A DNA stretch of 64,000 nt from Oscillospiraceae bacterium (GCA_902775565.1 CACYMP010000001.1:1-64000); one strand, 5' to 3'. Shown: positions 32,062 to 41,527, counted from the first letter of the stretch. A program made the numbers and translations. The notes: generated from the sequence alone by a model not told the origin.

Positions 32062-34854
32062 ATGGAAAACGCATTTACAAAAACGGTTGACGAGATCACC
32101 AAAGAATTGGGAACTGACCGTATCAAAGGTCTGTCCAAAGAAGAAGCTTCACAGCGTTTAGCTAAAAACGGCCCCAACTCACTGGGCGAAGAAAAGAAGG
32201 TACCGCTCTGGAAGAGGTTCCTTCAGCAGTTTGCTGACGCTATGATCATCATACTTATTGCCGCAGCAGGCCTTTCTGCTTTCATGGCAGTTAAGAGCGG
32301 CGGCGGATTTACGGAATGGATCGACGTTATCGTTATCCTTGCCATCGTTATCCTTAATGCCGTTCTGGGCGTATACCAGGAGGGTAAGGCTGATCAGGCA
32401 CTCGCCATGCTCAAGAAGATGAGCGCGCCCCAGACCAAGGTCATAAGAGACGGCGAGACGATCCTTACGGATTCCGAGAAGATCGTCGTAGGCGACGTCA
32501 TCGCGATCGATGCAGGTGACTCCATCTCGGCTGACATGAGACTTCTCACATCCAGATCGCTCAAGGCTGAGGAATCATCTCTTACAGGTGAGTCTGTTCC
32601 CGTAGATAAGGATGCTGACGTTGTCTGTCCCGAAGGATGCGGGATCGGAGACCGTAAGAACATGCTCTTCATGGGCACTGTCGTTACATACGGAAGAGCT
32701 AAGGGTGTCGTAGTCGCTACCGGCAGGGATACTGAGCTCGGTAAGATCGCAAACAAGCTCACAAGTATAGAAGATGAGGCTACTCCTCTCCAGAAGAGCC
32801 TTTCAAGCCTCGGCAAGATCCTTGCCGCTGTATGTATAGTTGTCTGCATCATTGTTCTCCTCGTACAGGTTTTCGTACAGAAGCAGACATGGGCAGATGC
32901 CATGATGACCGCGGTTTCCCTTGCGGTAGCTGCCATCCCTGAAGGTCTTGCGGCTGTCGTTACCATCGTTCTTTCGATCGGTATGACCACAATGGCCGAG
33001 AACAATGCTATCGTAAAGCGCCTTCTCGCAGTCGAGACACTCGGATGTGTCGATGTTATCTGCTCGGATAAGACCGGTACGCTCACTCAGAACCAGATGA
33101 CCGTCAAGGTCATGTATGACGGTCATGACGTTATCAATGTTGAAGGCGGCGGATATGAGCCGAAGGGCGATATAGTCGATCAGGACGGCAATAAGATCGA
33201 ATTGAACAATGTCCATACCATGCTTATCAGATCGGCTGTGCTCTGTAATGACGCTCCTATCGTAAAGAACGACAACGGCGAGTATTTCTGCATCGGAGAT
33301 CCTACCGAAGGTTCACTTACAACTCTCGGTATGAAGGCCGGTATGGAAAGAGGAGAGACAATGCTCAGCTTCCCGCGTGAGACCGAGCTTCCTTTCGACT
33401 CTGACCGTAAGCTTATGACGACATATCACTCCGGGATCGTTTCCGACGGCTGGATCGCATTTACAAAGGGTGCTCCTGACGTAGTATTCTCAAGATGCAC
33501 CAAGTACCTTGACGTTGACGGCGAACACGATATGACACCCGAGTATCTCAATAAGATCAGGGAAGCAAACCACAACTTCGCGATCAAGGCTATCCGTGTC
33601 CTGGCATTTGCCTACAAGAAACATCCCGCAGGATGCTCTGCCGATTTCGCTGACGAGAAGGATCTTGTATGCCTTGGCCTTATCGGTATGATCGATCCTG
33701 CCCGTAAGGAAGCAAAGGATGCTATCGCGGTCTGCAGGGAAGCCGGTATCAGGGCTGTCATGATCACGGGCGACTTCAAGGATTCTGCTGTCGCTATCTC
33801 TGACAATCTCGAGATGCGTGATGAGAAGCATCAGGACGCTTATTCCGGTGAGGAACTCAACAGAATGTCTGACGAGGAGCTCCGCAAGGTAGTTGAGTCT
33901 ACTGCCGTTTATGCCAGAGTATCTCCCGAACATAAGGTCCGTATTGTTGAAGCTCTCAAGGCCAACAATCACATTACTTCAATGACAGGTGACGGCGTTA
34001 ATGACGCCATGGCTCTTAAGGCTGCCGATATCGGCGTTGCAATGGGCATCACAGGTACAGACGTTTCCAAGAATTCCGCGGACATGATCCTCATGGACGA
34101 TAACTTCGCTACTATCGTAAAGGCTGTCGAGCAGGGAAGGATCATTTATTCGAATATCCGCAAGTTCGTCAGCTTCCTGCTCTCATGCAATGTCGGCGAG
34201 ATCCTTGTTATATTCATTCTTTCGCTTATCCCGGGCGGTACTTCCGGCTCGCCTTTCTTCGGTATTGCTGCACCTCTTACGGCTATCCAGCTGCTCTGGC
34301 TCAACCTGGTTACCGATTCGTTCCCCGCGCTTGCGCTCGGACGCGAAAAGGGTGAACCCGGCATCATGAAGCTGCCGCCGAGAAAGAAGCATGAGCCTAT
34401 CATCAACAAGGATATGCTTACTACAGTTGCCATCCAGGCTATCGGTATCTTCCTTTCAGTTGCAGGTGCGTTCCTTGCGGCACTTGCAAGCATGAACAAG
34501 GGAAGTACGTTCTTCTATACAGGAACAGTGGGAAAGGGTGCAATGCCGATCGATGTCGCAAGAACGGTTGCTTTCGCGACGCTCATCTGTGCCGAGCTCT
34601 TCAGGGCATTTGCGGCAAGATCCGAGAGAATATCGGTATTCAAGCTCGGTCTGTTCTCCAACAAGATGATGAACGGTTCCGTAGGTCTTTCGCTCCTGAT
34701 GCTTCTTGCCGTAATCTACATTCCCGGTGTTAACGGTATCTTTGACAACGTCATGATCTCGCCTCTTGCATGGTGCGTGATCCTGCCTCTGGCATTTGTT
34801 CCGTTCATCCTGAATGAGGTTTTGAAGGCAATAAAGAACAGTTTGCATAAGTAA
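32062..34854 (+). CDS. Calcium-type P2A ATPase
   Basis: 930 residues. The N-terminal cation-ATPase domain begins LSKEEASQRLAKNGPN; TGESVPVD lies near residue 178, the membrane helix 4 motif AAIPEGLAAV near 293, DKTGTLTQNQ near 333 and GDGVNDAMAL near 645, followed by four or more C-terminal helices with LWLNLVTD. This is the SERCA/PMCA-like layout of bacterial Ca2+ exporters such as LMCA1. GGGAG precedes the ATG. It is a single-gene unit; Mn2+ or other divalent export cannot be excluded. Confidence 0.9.
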   Translation: MENAFTKTVDEITKELGTDRIKGLSKEEASQRLAKNGPNSLGEEKKVPLWKRFLQQFADAMIIILIAAAGLSAFMAVKSGGGFTEWIDVIVILAIVILNAVLGVYQEGKADQALAMLKKMSAPQTKVIRDGETILTDSEKIVVGDVIAIDAGDSISADMRLLTSRSLKAEESSLTGESVPVDKDADVVCPEGCGIGDRKNMLFMGTVVTYGRAKGVVVATGRDTELGKIANKLTSIEDEATPLQKSLSSLGKILAAVCIVVCIIVLLVQVFVQKQTWADAMMTAVSLAVAAIPEGLAAVVTIVLSIGMTTMAENNAIVKRLLAVETLGCVDVICSDKTGTLTQNQMTVKVMYDGHDVINVEGGGYEPKGDIVDQDGNKIELNNVHTMLIRSAVLCNDAPIVKNDNGEYFCIGDPTEGSLTTLGMKAGMERGETMLSFPRETELPFDSDRKLMTTYHSGIVSDGWIAFTKGAPDVVFSRCTKYLDVDGEHDMTPEYLNKIREANHNFAIKAIRVLAFAYKKHPAGCSADFADEKDLVCLGLIGMIDPARKEAKDAIAVCREAGIRAVMITGDFKDSAVAISDNLEMRDEKHQDAYSGEELNRMSDEELRKVVESTAVYARVSPEHKVRIVEALKANNHITSMTGDGVNDAMALKAADIGVAMGITGTDVSKNSADMILMDDNFATIVKAVEQGRIIYSNIRKFVSFLLSCNVGEILVIFILSLIPGGTSGSPFFGIAAPLTAIQLLWLNLVTDSFPALALGREKGEPGIMKLPPRKKHEPIINKDMLTTVAIQAIGIFLSVAGAFLAALASMNKGSTFFYTGTVGKGAMPIDVARTVAFATLICAELFRAFAARSERISVFKLGLFSNKMMNGSVGLSLLMLLAVIYIPGVNGIFDNVMISPLAWCVILPLAFVPFILNEVLKAIKNSLHK

Positions 34855-34917
34855 AACCGCTGTGTTATTATCTAACGGCAAAAATACCGAATATTATAAA
34901 TAGGAGGCCTTAAACTG

Positions 34918-35169
34918 ATGACCGGTTTAAAGATAGCTCTTGCTATAGTCGATATAATTCTTGCTATTGCGATCATTATCCTTTTCCTTGTACAGGAAGG
35001 TAACGATCAGGGTATGGGTGTAGTTGCCGGCGGCTCATCTGAGTCATACTACGGCAAGGCTAAGGGAAGAACGCTCGATGAGCAGCTCAAGCGCTGGACA
35101 GTCATCTGCAGCATTCTTTTCGCGATCGTTTCGATCATTCTTTACCTCGCTATCGCAAAGGCTTGGTAA
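34918..35169 (+). CDS. secG: Preprotein translocase subunit SecG
   Basis: 83 residues with two membrane helices (about 5-25 and 57-77) joined by a Gly-rich loop (FLVQEGNDQGMGVVAGGSS), the standard SecG layout. SecG helps SecYE and SecA move proteins across the membrane. GGAGG stands 10 bases before the ATG. Its position just before rnr is a common clostridial arrangement, although a hairpin terminator separates them here. Confidence 0.93.
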   Translation: MTGLKIALAIVDIILAIAIIILFLVQEGNDQGMGVVAGGSSESYYGKAKGRTLDEQLKRWTVICSILFAIVSIILYLAIAKAW

Positions 35170-35191
35170 GACTTTAGGAAAGCAAGCAACG

Positions 35192-35227
35192 AAGGCCTTT
35201 CGGTCGGAATGACCGGAAGGCTTTTTT
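35192..35227 (+). terminator. Terminator after secG
   Basis: GCCTTTCGGTC pairs with GACCGGAAGGC (one G-U) over 35195-35221, followed by six T. It lies 23 bases past the secG stop. Confidence 0.88.
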
Positions 35228-35286
35228 ATCGCCGTTTTGTAGTAAGATATCAATAAGAGAAATGTTTTATTAATAGGGAGTTGATT

Positions 35287-37386
35287 ATGGGAAGATATAC
35301 GAATTCAAGAGAACATAACAGGGATTTCGGCAAGAAGAAGTCCCGTTCAGCAATGAACATGAGCGCTACGCAGCGCAGAAGAAATATTGAGATCAAGGCA
35401 AAAGAGGTTGAGGAATCAAGACCTCAGTGCATTGACGATCTCGGCGCCAGAGGCCCCCTCAAGGTCAAGAACCAGGTGATCGGCATCTTAAGAGCGCACG
35501 GCAAAGGCGGTATAGTCCTGCCGGATCCGGCTTTTAAGGAGACTGATTTCGGCGCGGTGGTCATCGAGAAGAACCATCTGAACGGCGCACCTTTTGACAT
35601 GGCTGTCGTATGCGAGATACTTAATCCGACTGCGGGCAAGGGTGAGCTTTACGGAACGGTCAAGGAGGTCTTAGGCGACATTGGAAATAACGATGTCCGC
35701 ATGCTGACGGTACTTAGACAGTACGGTCTGTCCCAGACATTCCCTGACGCTGTTCTCAAGGAAGTCGAACCCGTTGCCGCAAGTCTTGATGAGGCTGAAG
35801 TAAATAAAGCGATAGCATCAGGAAGGAAAGACTTAAGGGATCTTCTTACCATCACTATCGACGGCGAGGATGCCAAGGACCTGGATGACGCCATCTCGCT
35901 TGAAGAACTGCCCAACGGCAATTTCAGGCTGTACGTTCATATCGCTGACGTTTCCAACTATGTCAGGGAAGGCACGGCTCTTGATGCAGAGGCTTTTTCG
36001 CGTGCCACATCTGTATATCTGGTAGACCGCGTTATCCCGATGCTCCCGCCGAAGCTCTCAAACGGCATCTGCAGCCTTAATCCCGATGCCGACAGGTTTA
36101 CCATGACCTGCGAGATGCTCGTTGACCGCGAGGGCAGCACCTATGACGGAAAGATCTATGAGAGCGTCATCCACAGCAATGCCAGGATGAGCTATAACGA
36201 GTGCTACAGGATCCTGACCGAACCTGCTGATACGGATGAAAAAGAGTACGGGCCTATTGTTCCGATGCTTTCAAAGATGAAGGTCCTTGCAGAGATCCTC
36301 AAATCAATGAGGGAACGCCGCGGCGCGCTTCGTTTCGAGTTCCCTGAGACCAAGGTCATCTTGAATGATGACCAGACGGTAAAAGAGGTCATGCCTGAAC
36401 CGCATAATTTTGTCCACGGGGTGATCGAGTCGTTCATGATCTGCGCAAACGAATTCGTCGCCAAGACATATTGCGCCATGAGCTATCCTTTCGTTTACCG
36501 TGTTCATGAGGATCCGGATCCTATAAAGATCGCCCGTTTTGCTTCTGTTGCCAAATACCACGGAGCTATGGGACGTCTTTCTGGCAAGATACAGCCTGCT
36601 GATATCGTCCGTTTCATGGATACTATCGGTGATGACGATGCGCTTCCGGTCTTGGATCAGCTCCTTCTGCGCTCAATGGCCAAAGCGCGTTACTCATCAG
36701 AGTGTTTAGGGCACTTCGGCCTTGCCTCCAAGTATTATTGTCATTTTACGAGCCCTATCAGGCGTTATCCGGATCTCATGATCCACCGTATAATCAAGAG
36801 CCAGCTGCACGGCGAGAACAAACGCTCCCATTTCCAGGGCATCGTGACCGCCGCAGCAGACCAGTCTTCCGAGATGGAAAGAAATGCCGTCGATGCGGAG
36901 CGCGCATCTGTCGATATCAAAGTCTGCGAATATATGGCTGACAAGGTCGGCGAGCACTACGAGGGCGTTGTGTCTTCCATCATCGAGAACGGCTGCTTCG
37001 TTATGCTTGAATCTTCTGTAGAGGGCTTTGTGCCGTTCAGGACTTTGAGCGACCATTACTATTTCGATGAGCAGAAATACAGGGCTGTCGGAGCAAGAGG
37101 CGGCGCGGTCATCAATATCGGCCAGCATATGGGTGTCATCGTTGAAAACGTTGATACGGAGCTCAACCGCATCGATTTTACTTTTGAGGATGAGTTTGAA
37201 CATAACAATTCACGCAGATCCGGTCCTTCGGGTTACGGAAGCGGCAAGTCTTCCAGAGGCGGAAAGTATTCGCCTGTGAGCAAACCCGGAAGGAAAGGGA
37301 GACCGGGAGCTTCGGGCAAATTCTCGCACGCAAAGAAGTCTTTCGGAGGAAGATCCGGCAGAAGCGGCGGAAGAGGCAGGAAATAA
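35287..37386 (+). CDS. rnr: Ribonuclease R
   Basis: 699 residues from the ATG at 35287, which is correctly spaced from AGGGAG; a TTG two codons earlier touches that site. An OB-fold region (GILRAHGKGGIVLPD near residue 60) precedes the RNB catalytic domain with the Asp cluster DAKDLDDAIS near 200, then an S1 domain (YEGVVSSIIENGCFV near 560) and a basic Gly/Ser/Arg/Lys-rich tail (about 645-699). It is the 3'-5' exoribonuclease that degrades structured RNA, and in many bacteria it works with tmRNA. Confidence 0.93.
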   Translation: MGRYTNSREHNRDFGKKKSRSAMNMSATQRRRNIEIKAKEVEESRPQCIDDLGARGPLKVKNQVIGILRAHGKGGIVLPDPAFKETDFGAVVIEKNHLNGAPFDMAVVCEILNPTAGKGELYGTVKEVLGDIGNNDVRMLTVLRQYGLSQTFPDAVLKEVEPVAASLDEAEVNKAIASGRKDLRDLLTITIDGEDAKDLDDAISLEELPNGNFRLYVHIADVSNYVREGTALDAEAFSRATSVYLVDRVIPMLPPKLSNGICSLNPDADRFTMTCEMLVDREGSTYDGKIYESVIHSNARMSYNECYRILTEPADTDEKEYGPIVPMLSKMKVLAEILKSMRERRGALRFEFPETKVILNDDQTVKEVMPEPHNFVHGVIESFMICANEFVAKTYCAMSYPFVYRVHEDPDPIKIARFASVAKYHGAMGRLSGKIQPADIVRFMDTIGDDDALPVLDQLLLRSMAKARYSSECLGHFGLASKYYCHFTSPIRRYPDLMIHRIIKSQLHGENKRSHFQGIVTAAADQSSEMERNAVDAERASVDIKVCEYMADKVGEHYEGVVSSIIENGCFVMLESSVEGFVPFRTLSDHYYFDEQKYRAVGARGGAVINIGQHMGVIVENVDTELNRIDFTFEDEFEHNNSRRSGPSGYGSGKSSRGGKYSPVSKPGRKGRPGASGKFSHAKKSFGGRSGRSGGRGRK

Positions 37387-37387
37387 G

Positions 37388-37416
37388 TTGACAACAGACC
37401 GAGGATTATGTACTAT
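37388..37416 (+). promoter_or_regulatory. Promoter of the T-box/aspS unit
   Basis: A consensus TTGACA (37388-37393), a 17-base spacer and TACTAT (37411-37416), starting two bases after the rnr stop codon. Transcription would begin near 37423, just before stem I of the T-box. Confidence 0.75.
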
Positions 37417-37424
37417 TTCCTCGT

Positions 37425-37643
37425 TAATTGCGATGACGGAGACCCAAGTAGCTGCGGTATGTCGCCTTCAGAGAGCTTTGCCCCCGGGCTGTAAGGCAGA
37501 GCGGAAAGAGGCCGTATGCGAATAACAACTCCAACAGCATACCGGTATAAAGAGATTCCGCTGATTGCGGAGTAAATCAGGTGGCACCGCGGACATGTTT
37601 TGTTCGTCCTGAACTTAAAGCGATTTAAGTTCGGGGCGTTTTT
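37425..37643 (+). ncRNA. T-box riboswitch controlling aspS, apparent Asn specifier
   Basis: The conserved T-box AGGTGGCACCGCGG lies at 37579-37592 and is followed by a terminator (15-bp stem, arms 37605-37619 and 37624-37638, then TTTTT). In stem I, GGAG (37438-37441) pairs with CTCC (37529-37532), framing a specifier loop with AGTA on its 5' side and GAATAACAA on its 3' side. An AG-rich AGAGAGC bulge lies at 37471-37477. The natural triplet is AAC (37524-37526), an asparagine codon, not GAC. The TGGC pairing bases imply a tRNA with discriminator G, as in tRNA-Asn and tRNA-Asp. Uncharged tRNA would favour the antiterminator and aspS expression. Confidence 0.9.
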
Positions 37644-37671
37644 GTTTATCCCCGGAAAGAGAGGAACGGAT

Positions 37672-39420
37672 ATGAGTAACATCTACAGAGACAAGTACAT
37701 CAACGAGCTCACTGAGCAGGATGTAGGCACTGAACTTCGCGTATGCGGCTGGATCGAGAACATAAGAGACCACGGCGGAGTATCATTCATCGATCTTCGT
37801 GACATGTACGGCACGCTCCAGGTCGTCATGCGTGACACAAGCCTTCTCGACGGCCTTGTAAAGGAAGAGGCGATCTCAGTCCAGGGCCTTATCGAGCACA
37901 GGGACGAGGAGACATACAATCCCAAGATTGCGACAGGTACTATCGAGCTCGAGGCTCATAAGGTTGATGTTCTCGGTAAAGTCTATACTCAGCTTCCTTT
38001 CGAGATCATGACATCCAAGGAGATCAGGGAAGACGTAAGACTCAAGTACAGATATCTCGATCTCCGTAACCAGAAGGTCAAGGACAATATCGTTTTCAGA
38101 TCAAACGTCATCGCTTTCCTGAGACAGAAGATGACCGAGATGGGATTCCTCGAGATCCAGACTCCTATCCTTACAAGCTCTTCACCTGAAGGTGCAAGAG
38201 ACTATATCGTTCCTTCAAGAAAGTTTAAGGGCAAGTTCTATGCTCTTCCGCAGGCTCCTCAGCAGTTCAAGCAGCTGCTCATGGTCTCCGGTTTTGACAA
38301 GTATTTCCAGATAGCTCCCTGCTTCAGAGACGAGGACGCAAGAGCGGACAGATCTCCGGGAGAGTTCTACCAGCTCGACTTCGAAATGAGCTTTGCTACT
38401 CAGGAAGATGTTTTCAGGGCTGGTGAGGAAGTCCTCACGGCTGCTTTCGAGAAGTTCGCTCCCGAAGGCGCAAAGGTTACCGCGGCACCTTACCCGGTAA
38501 TCCCTTACAAGCAGGCAATGCTCGAATTCGGTTCAGATAAGCCTGACCTCCGTAACCCGCTCAGGATCATTGATGTTACGGAATTCTTCTCAAGGTGCAC
38601 GTTCAAGCCTTTCCACGGCAAGACCGTAAGAGCCATCAACGTTCACGCCAAGCTCTCCAAGGGTCAGCACGAGAAGATGCTCAAGTACGCACAGGATGAC
38701 CTCGGAATGGGCGGCTTAGGCTATCTTGAGGTTCTTGATGACATGAGCTACAAGGGCCCCATCGACAAGTTCATTCCCGATGACATGAAGGGTGAACTCG
38801 CTGAACTCGCAAAGCTCCAGGCTGGCGATACGATCTTCTTCATCGCTGACAACGAAGCTAAGGCAAACGAGTGTGCAGGAGCGATCAGAAACGAACTCGG
38901 AAAGCGTCTTGACCTCATTGAGAAGAATGCTTTCAGATTCTGCTTCGTCAACGACTTCCCTATGTACGAAATGGATCCCGAGACACACAAGTACATCTTC
39001 ACGCACAATCCGTTCTCAATGCCGCAGGGCGGCCTTGAGGCACTTAATACAAAGGAGCCCGGAGAGATCCTCGCTTACCAGTACGACATCGTCTGCAACG
39101 GTATCGAGCTCTCTTCAGGTGCTGTAAGAAACCATGACCTTGAGATCATGAAGAAGGCATTTGAGATCGCAGGCTACTCCGAGGAAGAGCTCAAGACCAA
39201 GTTCGGAGCGCTCTACAGCGCATTCCAGTTTGGTGCTCCGCCGCATGCGGGTATGGCTCCCGGCGTCGACCGTATGATCATGATCCTGAGAGGCGAGGAG
39301 AACATCAGGGAAGTAATCGCTTTCCCGATGAACGGAAATGCACAGGATCTCCTTTGCGGTGCTCCTGGTGACGTTACCGAGCAGCAGCTCAGAGAGGTAC
39401 ATATCAAGGTCAGGCAGTAA
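37672..39420 (+). CDS. aspS: Aspartyl-tRNA synthetase, possibly non-discriminating (Asp/Asn)
   Basis: 582 residues from the ATG behind GAGAGGAAC; a longer frame would run into the riboswitch terminator. The anticodon-binding OB-fold (1-110), class II core with FRDEDARADRSPGEFYQLD near 220 and the motif 3 region APPHAGMAPGVDR near 525 flank the bacterial GAD insertion, so this is the large bacterial type. The anticodon domain has RDHGG with His34; His at this place is reported for bacterial AspRS that also charge tRNA-Asn (as in Pseudomonas aeruginosa, His31), where E. coli has Leu. With the Asn-type T-box specifier this suggests Asp-tRNA-Asn formation followed by amidation. Confidence 0.95.
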   Translation: MSNIYRDKYINELTEQDVGTELRVCGWIENIRDHGGVSFIDLRDMYGTLQVVMRDTSLLDGLVKEEAISVQGLIEHRDEETYNPKIATGTIELEAHKVDVLGKVYTQLPFEIMTSKEIREDVRLKYRYLDLRNQKVKDNIVFRSNVIAFLRQKMTEMGFLEIQTPILTSSSPEGARDYIVPSRKFKGKFYALPQAPQQFKQLLMVSGFDKYFQIAPCFRDEDARADRSPGEFYQLDFEMSFATQEDVFRAGEEVLTAAFEKFAPEGAKVTAAPYPVIPYKQAMLEFGSDKPDLRNPLRIIDVTEFFSRCTFKPFHGKTVRAINVHAKLSKGQHEKMLKYAQDDLGMGGLGYLEVLDDMSYKGPIDKFIPDDMKGELAELAKLQAGDTIFFIADNEAKANECAGAIRNELGKRLDLIEKNAFRFCFVNDFPMYEMDPETHKYIFTHNPFSMPQGGLEALNTKEPGEILAYQYDIVCNGIELSSGAVRNHDLEIMKKAFEIAGYSEEELKTKFGALYSAFQFGAPPHAGMAPGVDRMIMILRGEENIREVIAFPMNGNAQDLLCGAPGDVTEQQLREVHIKVRQ

Positions 39421-39432
39421 GCCTTAAAGCCG

Positions 39433-40743
39433 ATGAAGGTCTATTTCCTTACATTAGGATGCAGGGTCAACCAGTACGAGACAGACGCACTGAGGCGTAT
39501 GTTTCTCGACAGGGGGCATGAGCTTGCACAAGATCCGAAGGATGCTGACTGCTGTGTGGTAAACACTTGTTCCGTTACGGGAGAGGCTGACAGGAAATCG
39601 AGGCAGATGCTCCGAAGAATGGCCAGGCTCAATCCTGATACTATCGTTGTTGCGGCAGGGTGTTCTGCCGAGACTACCGACGGTAAGGTGGCAGCGGATA
39701 TCATTGCGGGCACGAAAGAAAGGCTGACCATTGTTGACAGGGCGGAAAAGCTTTTCTCAGAGAAAAAGCCCCTTTCTCACGAGTTAGACCACGTCAGACC
39801 GGCCGTTTCAAAAAAGGATGAGTATCACGACTTCGGGAGCGTTCTGTCTCCCGAAGGCTGCCGTGCGTTTATGAAGATTGAGGATGGGTGCGATTCTTTC
39901 TGCACCTACTGCATAATTCCTTTCGCAAGAGGAAGAGTCGCCAGCAGAAGCCCGGAATCCTGCATAAGCGAGGCGAGATATCTTGCAGGGAGCGGCTATA
40001 AAGAGATAATCGTTTCCGGTATCCATCTGTGTTCATACGGCAAGGACAGAGGCGAGGACATCATGTCTCTGGCCGGCCTTCTCAAAGAGATAGACAATAC
40101 CGAAGGTCTTGAGAGATTAAGGCTCGGTTCACTTGAACCCATATCAATGACGGATGAATTTATAGATGCGCTCGCCGGTCTCAAACATATCTGCCCGTCA
40201 TTCCATTTATCGCTTCAGAGCGGCTCGGATACGGTCCTTAAGAGAATGAACAGACACTATGACTCCGAAGGTTATGCTTCACGCGTTGAGCGGCTCAGAG
40301 AGCGTTTCCACGGAATGTCTCTTACGACTGACATCATCGTAGGATTTCCCGGAGAGACTGACGCTGAATTCGAGGAGACCATGAAGTTCGCGGAGCGGAT
40401 GGGGTTTGCAAGGATCCATGTTTTCCCTTATTCGCTCAGAAAAGGCACTAAGGCTGCCGAAATGCAGCAGGTCGATCCCGGTATCAAAAAACAGCGTGAG
40501 GCAAGACTTCTTGATCTGGCTTCAGATCTTTCGTCGAAGTTTGCGGATTCTATGAAGGGCAATGAAGAGTCGGTCCTTGTTGAGAAGGTAAGCGGAAACA
40601 AAGCTTTCGGATATACCGCAAATTATGTGCGCGCGGAAGCGGTTTTCGCTCCCGGCGGGACTCTTCCCGAGCCCGGAGACATCATCAGGGGAACTGTCAC
40701 GGAAACCAAAGGGGCAGAAATTGTCCTCAGGATCGGACTTTAA
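39433..40743 (+). CDS. mtaB: tRNA t6A37 methylthiotransferase
   Basis: 436 residues. An N-terminal MTTase domain (LGCRVNQYETDA, Cys residues in VVNTCSVTGEAD and AAGCSAE bind one 4Fe-4S cluster), a radical-SAM core with CDSFCTYC near residue 154 and a C-terminal TRAM domain fit MtaB (YqeV), which makes ms2t6A at position 37 of tRNAs reading ANN codons. The CRVNQYE signature separates it from MiaB and RimO. It follows aspS after 12 bases and is likely co-transcribed under the T-box. Confidence 0.9.
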   Translation: MKVYFLTLGCRVNQYETDALRRMFLDRGHELAQDPKDADCCVVNTCSVTGEADRKSRQMLRRMARLNPDTIVVAAGCSAETTDGKVAADIIAGTKERLTIVDRAEKLFSEKKPLSHELDHVRPAVSKKDEYHDFGSVLSPEGCRAFMKIEDGCDSFCTYCIIPFARGRVASRSPESCISEARYLAGSGYKEIIVSGIHLCSYGKDRGEDIMSLAGLLKEIDNTEGLERLRLGSLEPISMTDEFIDALAGLKHICPSFHLSLQSGSDTVLKRMNRHYDSEGYASRVERLRERFHGMSLTTDIIVGFPGETDAEFEETMKFAERMGFARIHVFPYSLRKGTKAAEMQQVDPGIKKQREARLLDLASDLSSKFADSMKGNEESVLVEKVSGNKAFGYTANYVRAEAVFAPGGTLPEPGDIIRGTVTETKGAEIVLRIGL

Positions 40744-40757
40744 TTTTATAAATAAAC

Positions 40758-40813
40758 TTTACATTTCAAGGTCCAATTGTGCTAATATACATTTGTAGAA
40801 AGATATTTCTACA
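40758..40813 (+). promoter_or_regulatory. ireB operon promoter and 20-bp palindrome
   Basis: TTTACA (40758-40763) lies 19 bases before an extended -10, TGCTAATAT (40780-40788). A perfect inverted repeat TGTAGAAA-GATA-TTTCTACA (40794-40813) begins at the predicted transcription start. It could be an operator or a 5' stem-loop in the mRNA; GGAGG follows at 40817-40821. Confidence 0.5.
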
Positions 40814-40828
40814 TCAGGAGGATAGCTT

Positions 40829-41077
40829 TTGGACGACAGTACCGCAAAATTCAATCTCTCGGGCGACAGGACCGCGGATGTACACGCGCTTATGTCTTAT
40901 GTGCTTTCAGCCCTTAAAGAGAAGGGATATAACCCCATCAATCAGCTGGTGGGTTACTTTATTTCGGGCGATCCTACCTATATCACGAATTATAAAGGCG
41001 CAAGAGGCCTTATCAAGAGAATAGACCGCGACGAGCTTCTCGAGGTCATTATCAACGATTACTGCTCCAGGCTGTGA
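40829..41077 (+). CDS. ireB: IreB-family regulatory phosphoprotein (UPF0297)
   Basis: 82 residues, starting with TTG eight bases after AGGAGGATAG. FNLSGDRTADVHALMSYVLSALKEKGYNPINQLVGY is the typical UPF0297 core. In Enterococcus the homologue is a target of the PASTA kinase IreK and affects cephalosporin tolerance; here Ser4 and Thr5 are the possible phosphosites. It is first in the conserved order ireB, ruvX, DUF1292. Confidence 0.93.
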   Translation: MDDSTAKFNLSGDRTADVHALMSYVLSALKEKGYNPINQLVGYFISGDPTYITNYKGARGLIKRIDRDELLEVIINDYCSRL

Positions 41078-41098
41078 TCTTTTCACGAGGAATAATTA

Positions 41099-41527
41099 AT
41101 GGCTAAACCCGCAGGGCGTATTATGGGCATCGATTTCGGTATGAAACATATCGGAGTCGCGCTTTCGGATGAATCAAGGATCATTGCAAAAGGATATGAG
41201 ACCGTCAACTGGAACGGCGTTGATGACACTTGGGCGATAGGCCGTATCTGCGAGATCATTAAGGAAATGAACGTGAACGCGATAGTTCTCGGCAAGCCCA
41301 CAAGGACTGACGGCACAAGATCCGAGACGGAAGCCAAGGCGGAGGCCTTCGGTGCAAAGCTTAAGGAAGCATGCGGTATCGAGCCGGTTTATAAGGATGA
41401 GCGTTTCACGACCGTAATCGCTTCAAGATACCTTCACGACTGCAATATCAAGGCGAAAAAGCAGAAAAAAGTAATTGACCAGGTTGCCGCAGAGATTATT
41501 CTGCAGGAATATCTCGATATGCTATAA
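41099..41527 (+). CDS. ruvX: RuvX/YqgF Holliday-junction resolvase-like nuclease
   Basis: 142 residues. GIDFGMKHIGVALSDE near residue 10 and DERFTT near 99 are the RNase H-fold active-site segments of YqgF proteins, linked to 16S rRNA 5' processing and possibly junction resolution. Length is normal. It is the second gene of the ireB operon, 21 bases downstream. Confidence 0.92.
   Translation: MAKPAGRIMGIDFGMKHIGVALSDESRIIAKGYETVNWNGVDDTWAIGRICEIIKEMNVNAIVLGKPTRTDGTRSETEAKAEAFGAKLKEACGIEPVYKDERFTTVIASRYLHDCNIKAKKQKKVIDQVAAEIILQEYLDML

Noticed and set aside
32394..33086. Long open frame of 230 codons on the minus strand inside the Ca-ATPase gene
   Set aside because: It mirrors the codons of a clear P-type ATPase, lacks a ribosome site and has a low-complexity Ser/Thr/Ile content typical of antisense frames. 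The same holds for 30289-31026, 16440-17261 and 61976-62587.
37400..37423. Hairpin CGAGGA/TCCTCG as the rnr terminator
   Set aside because: It overlaps the -10 region of a strong promoter and has no T run, so it is likely incidental.
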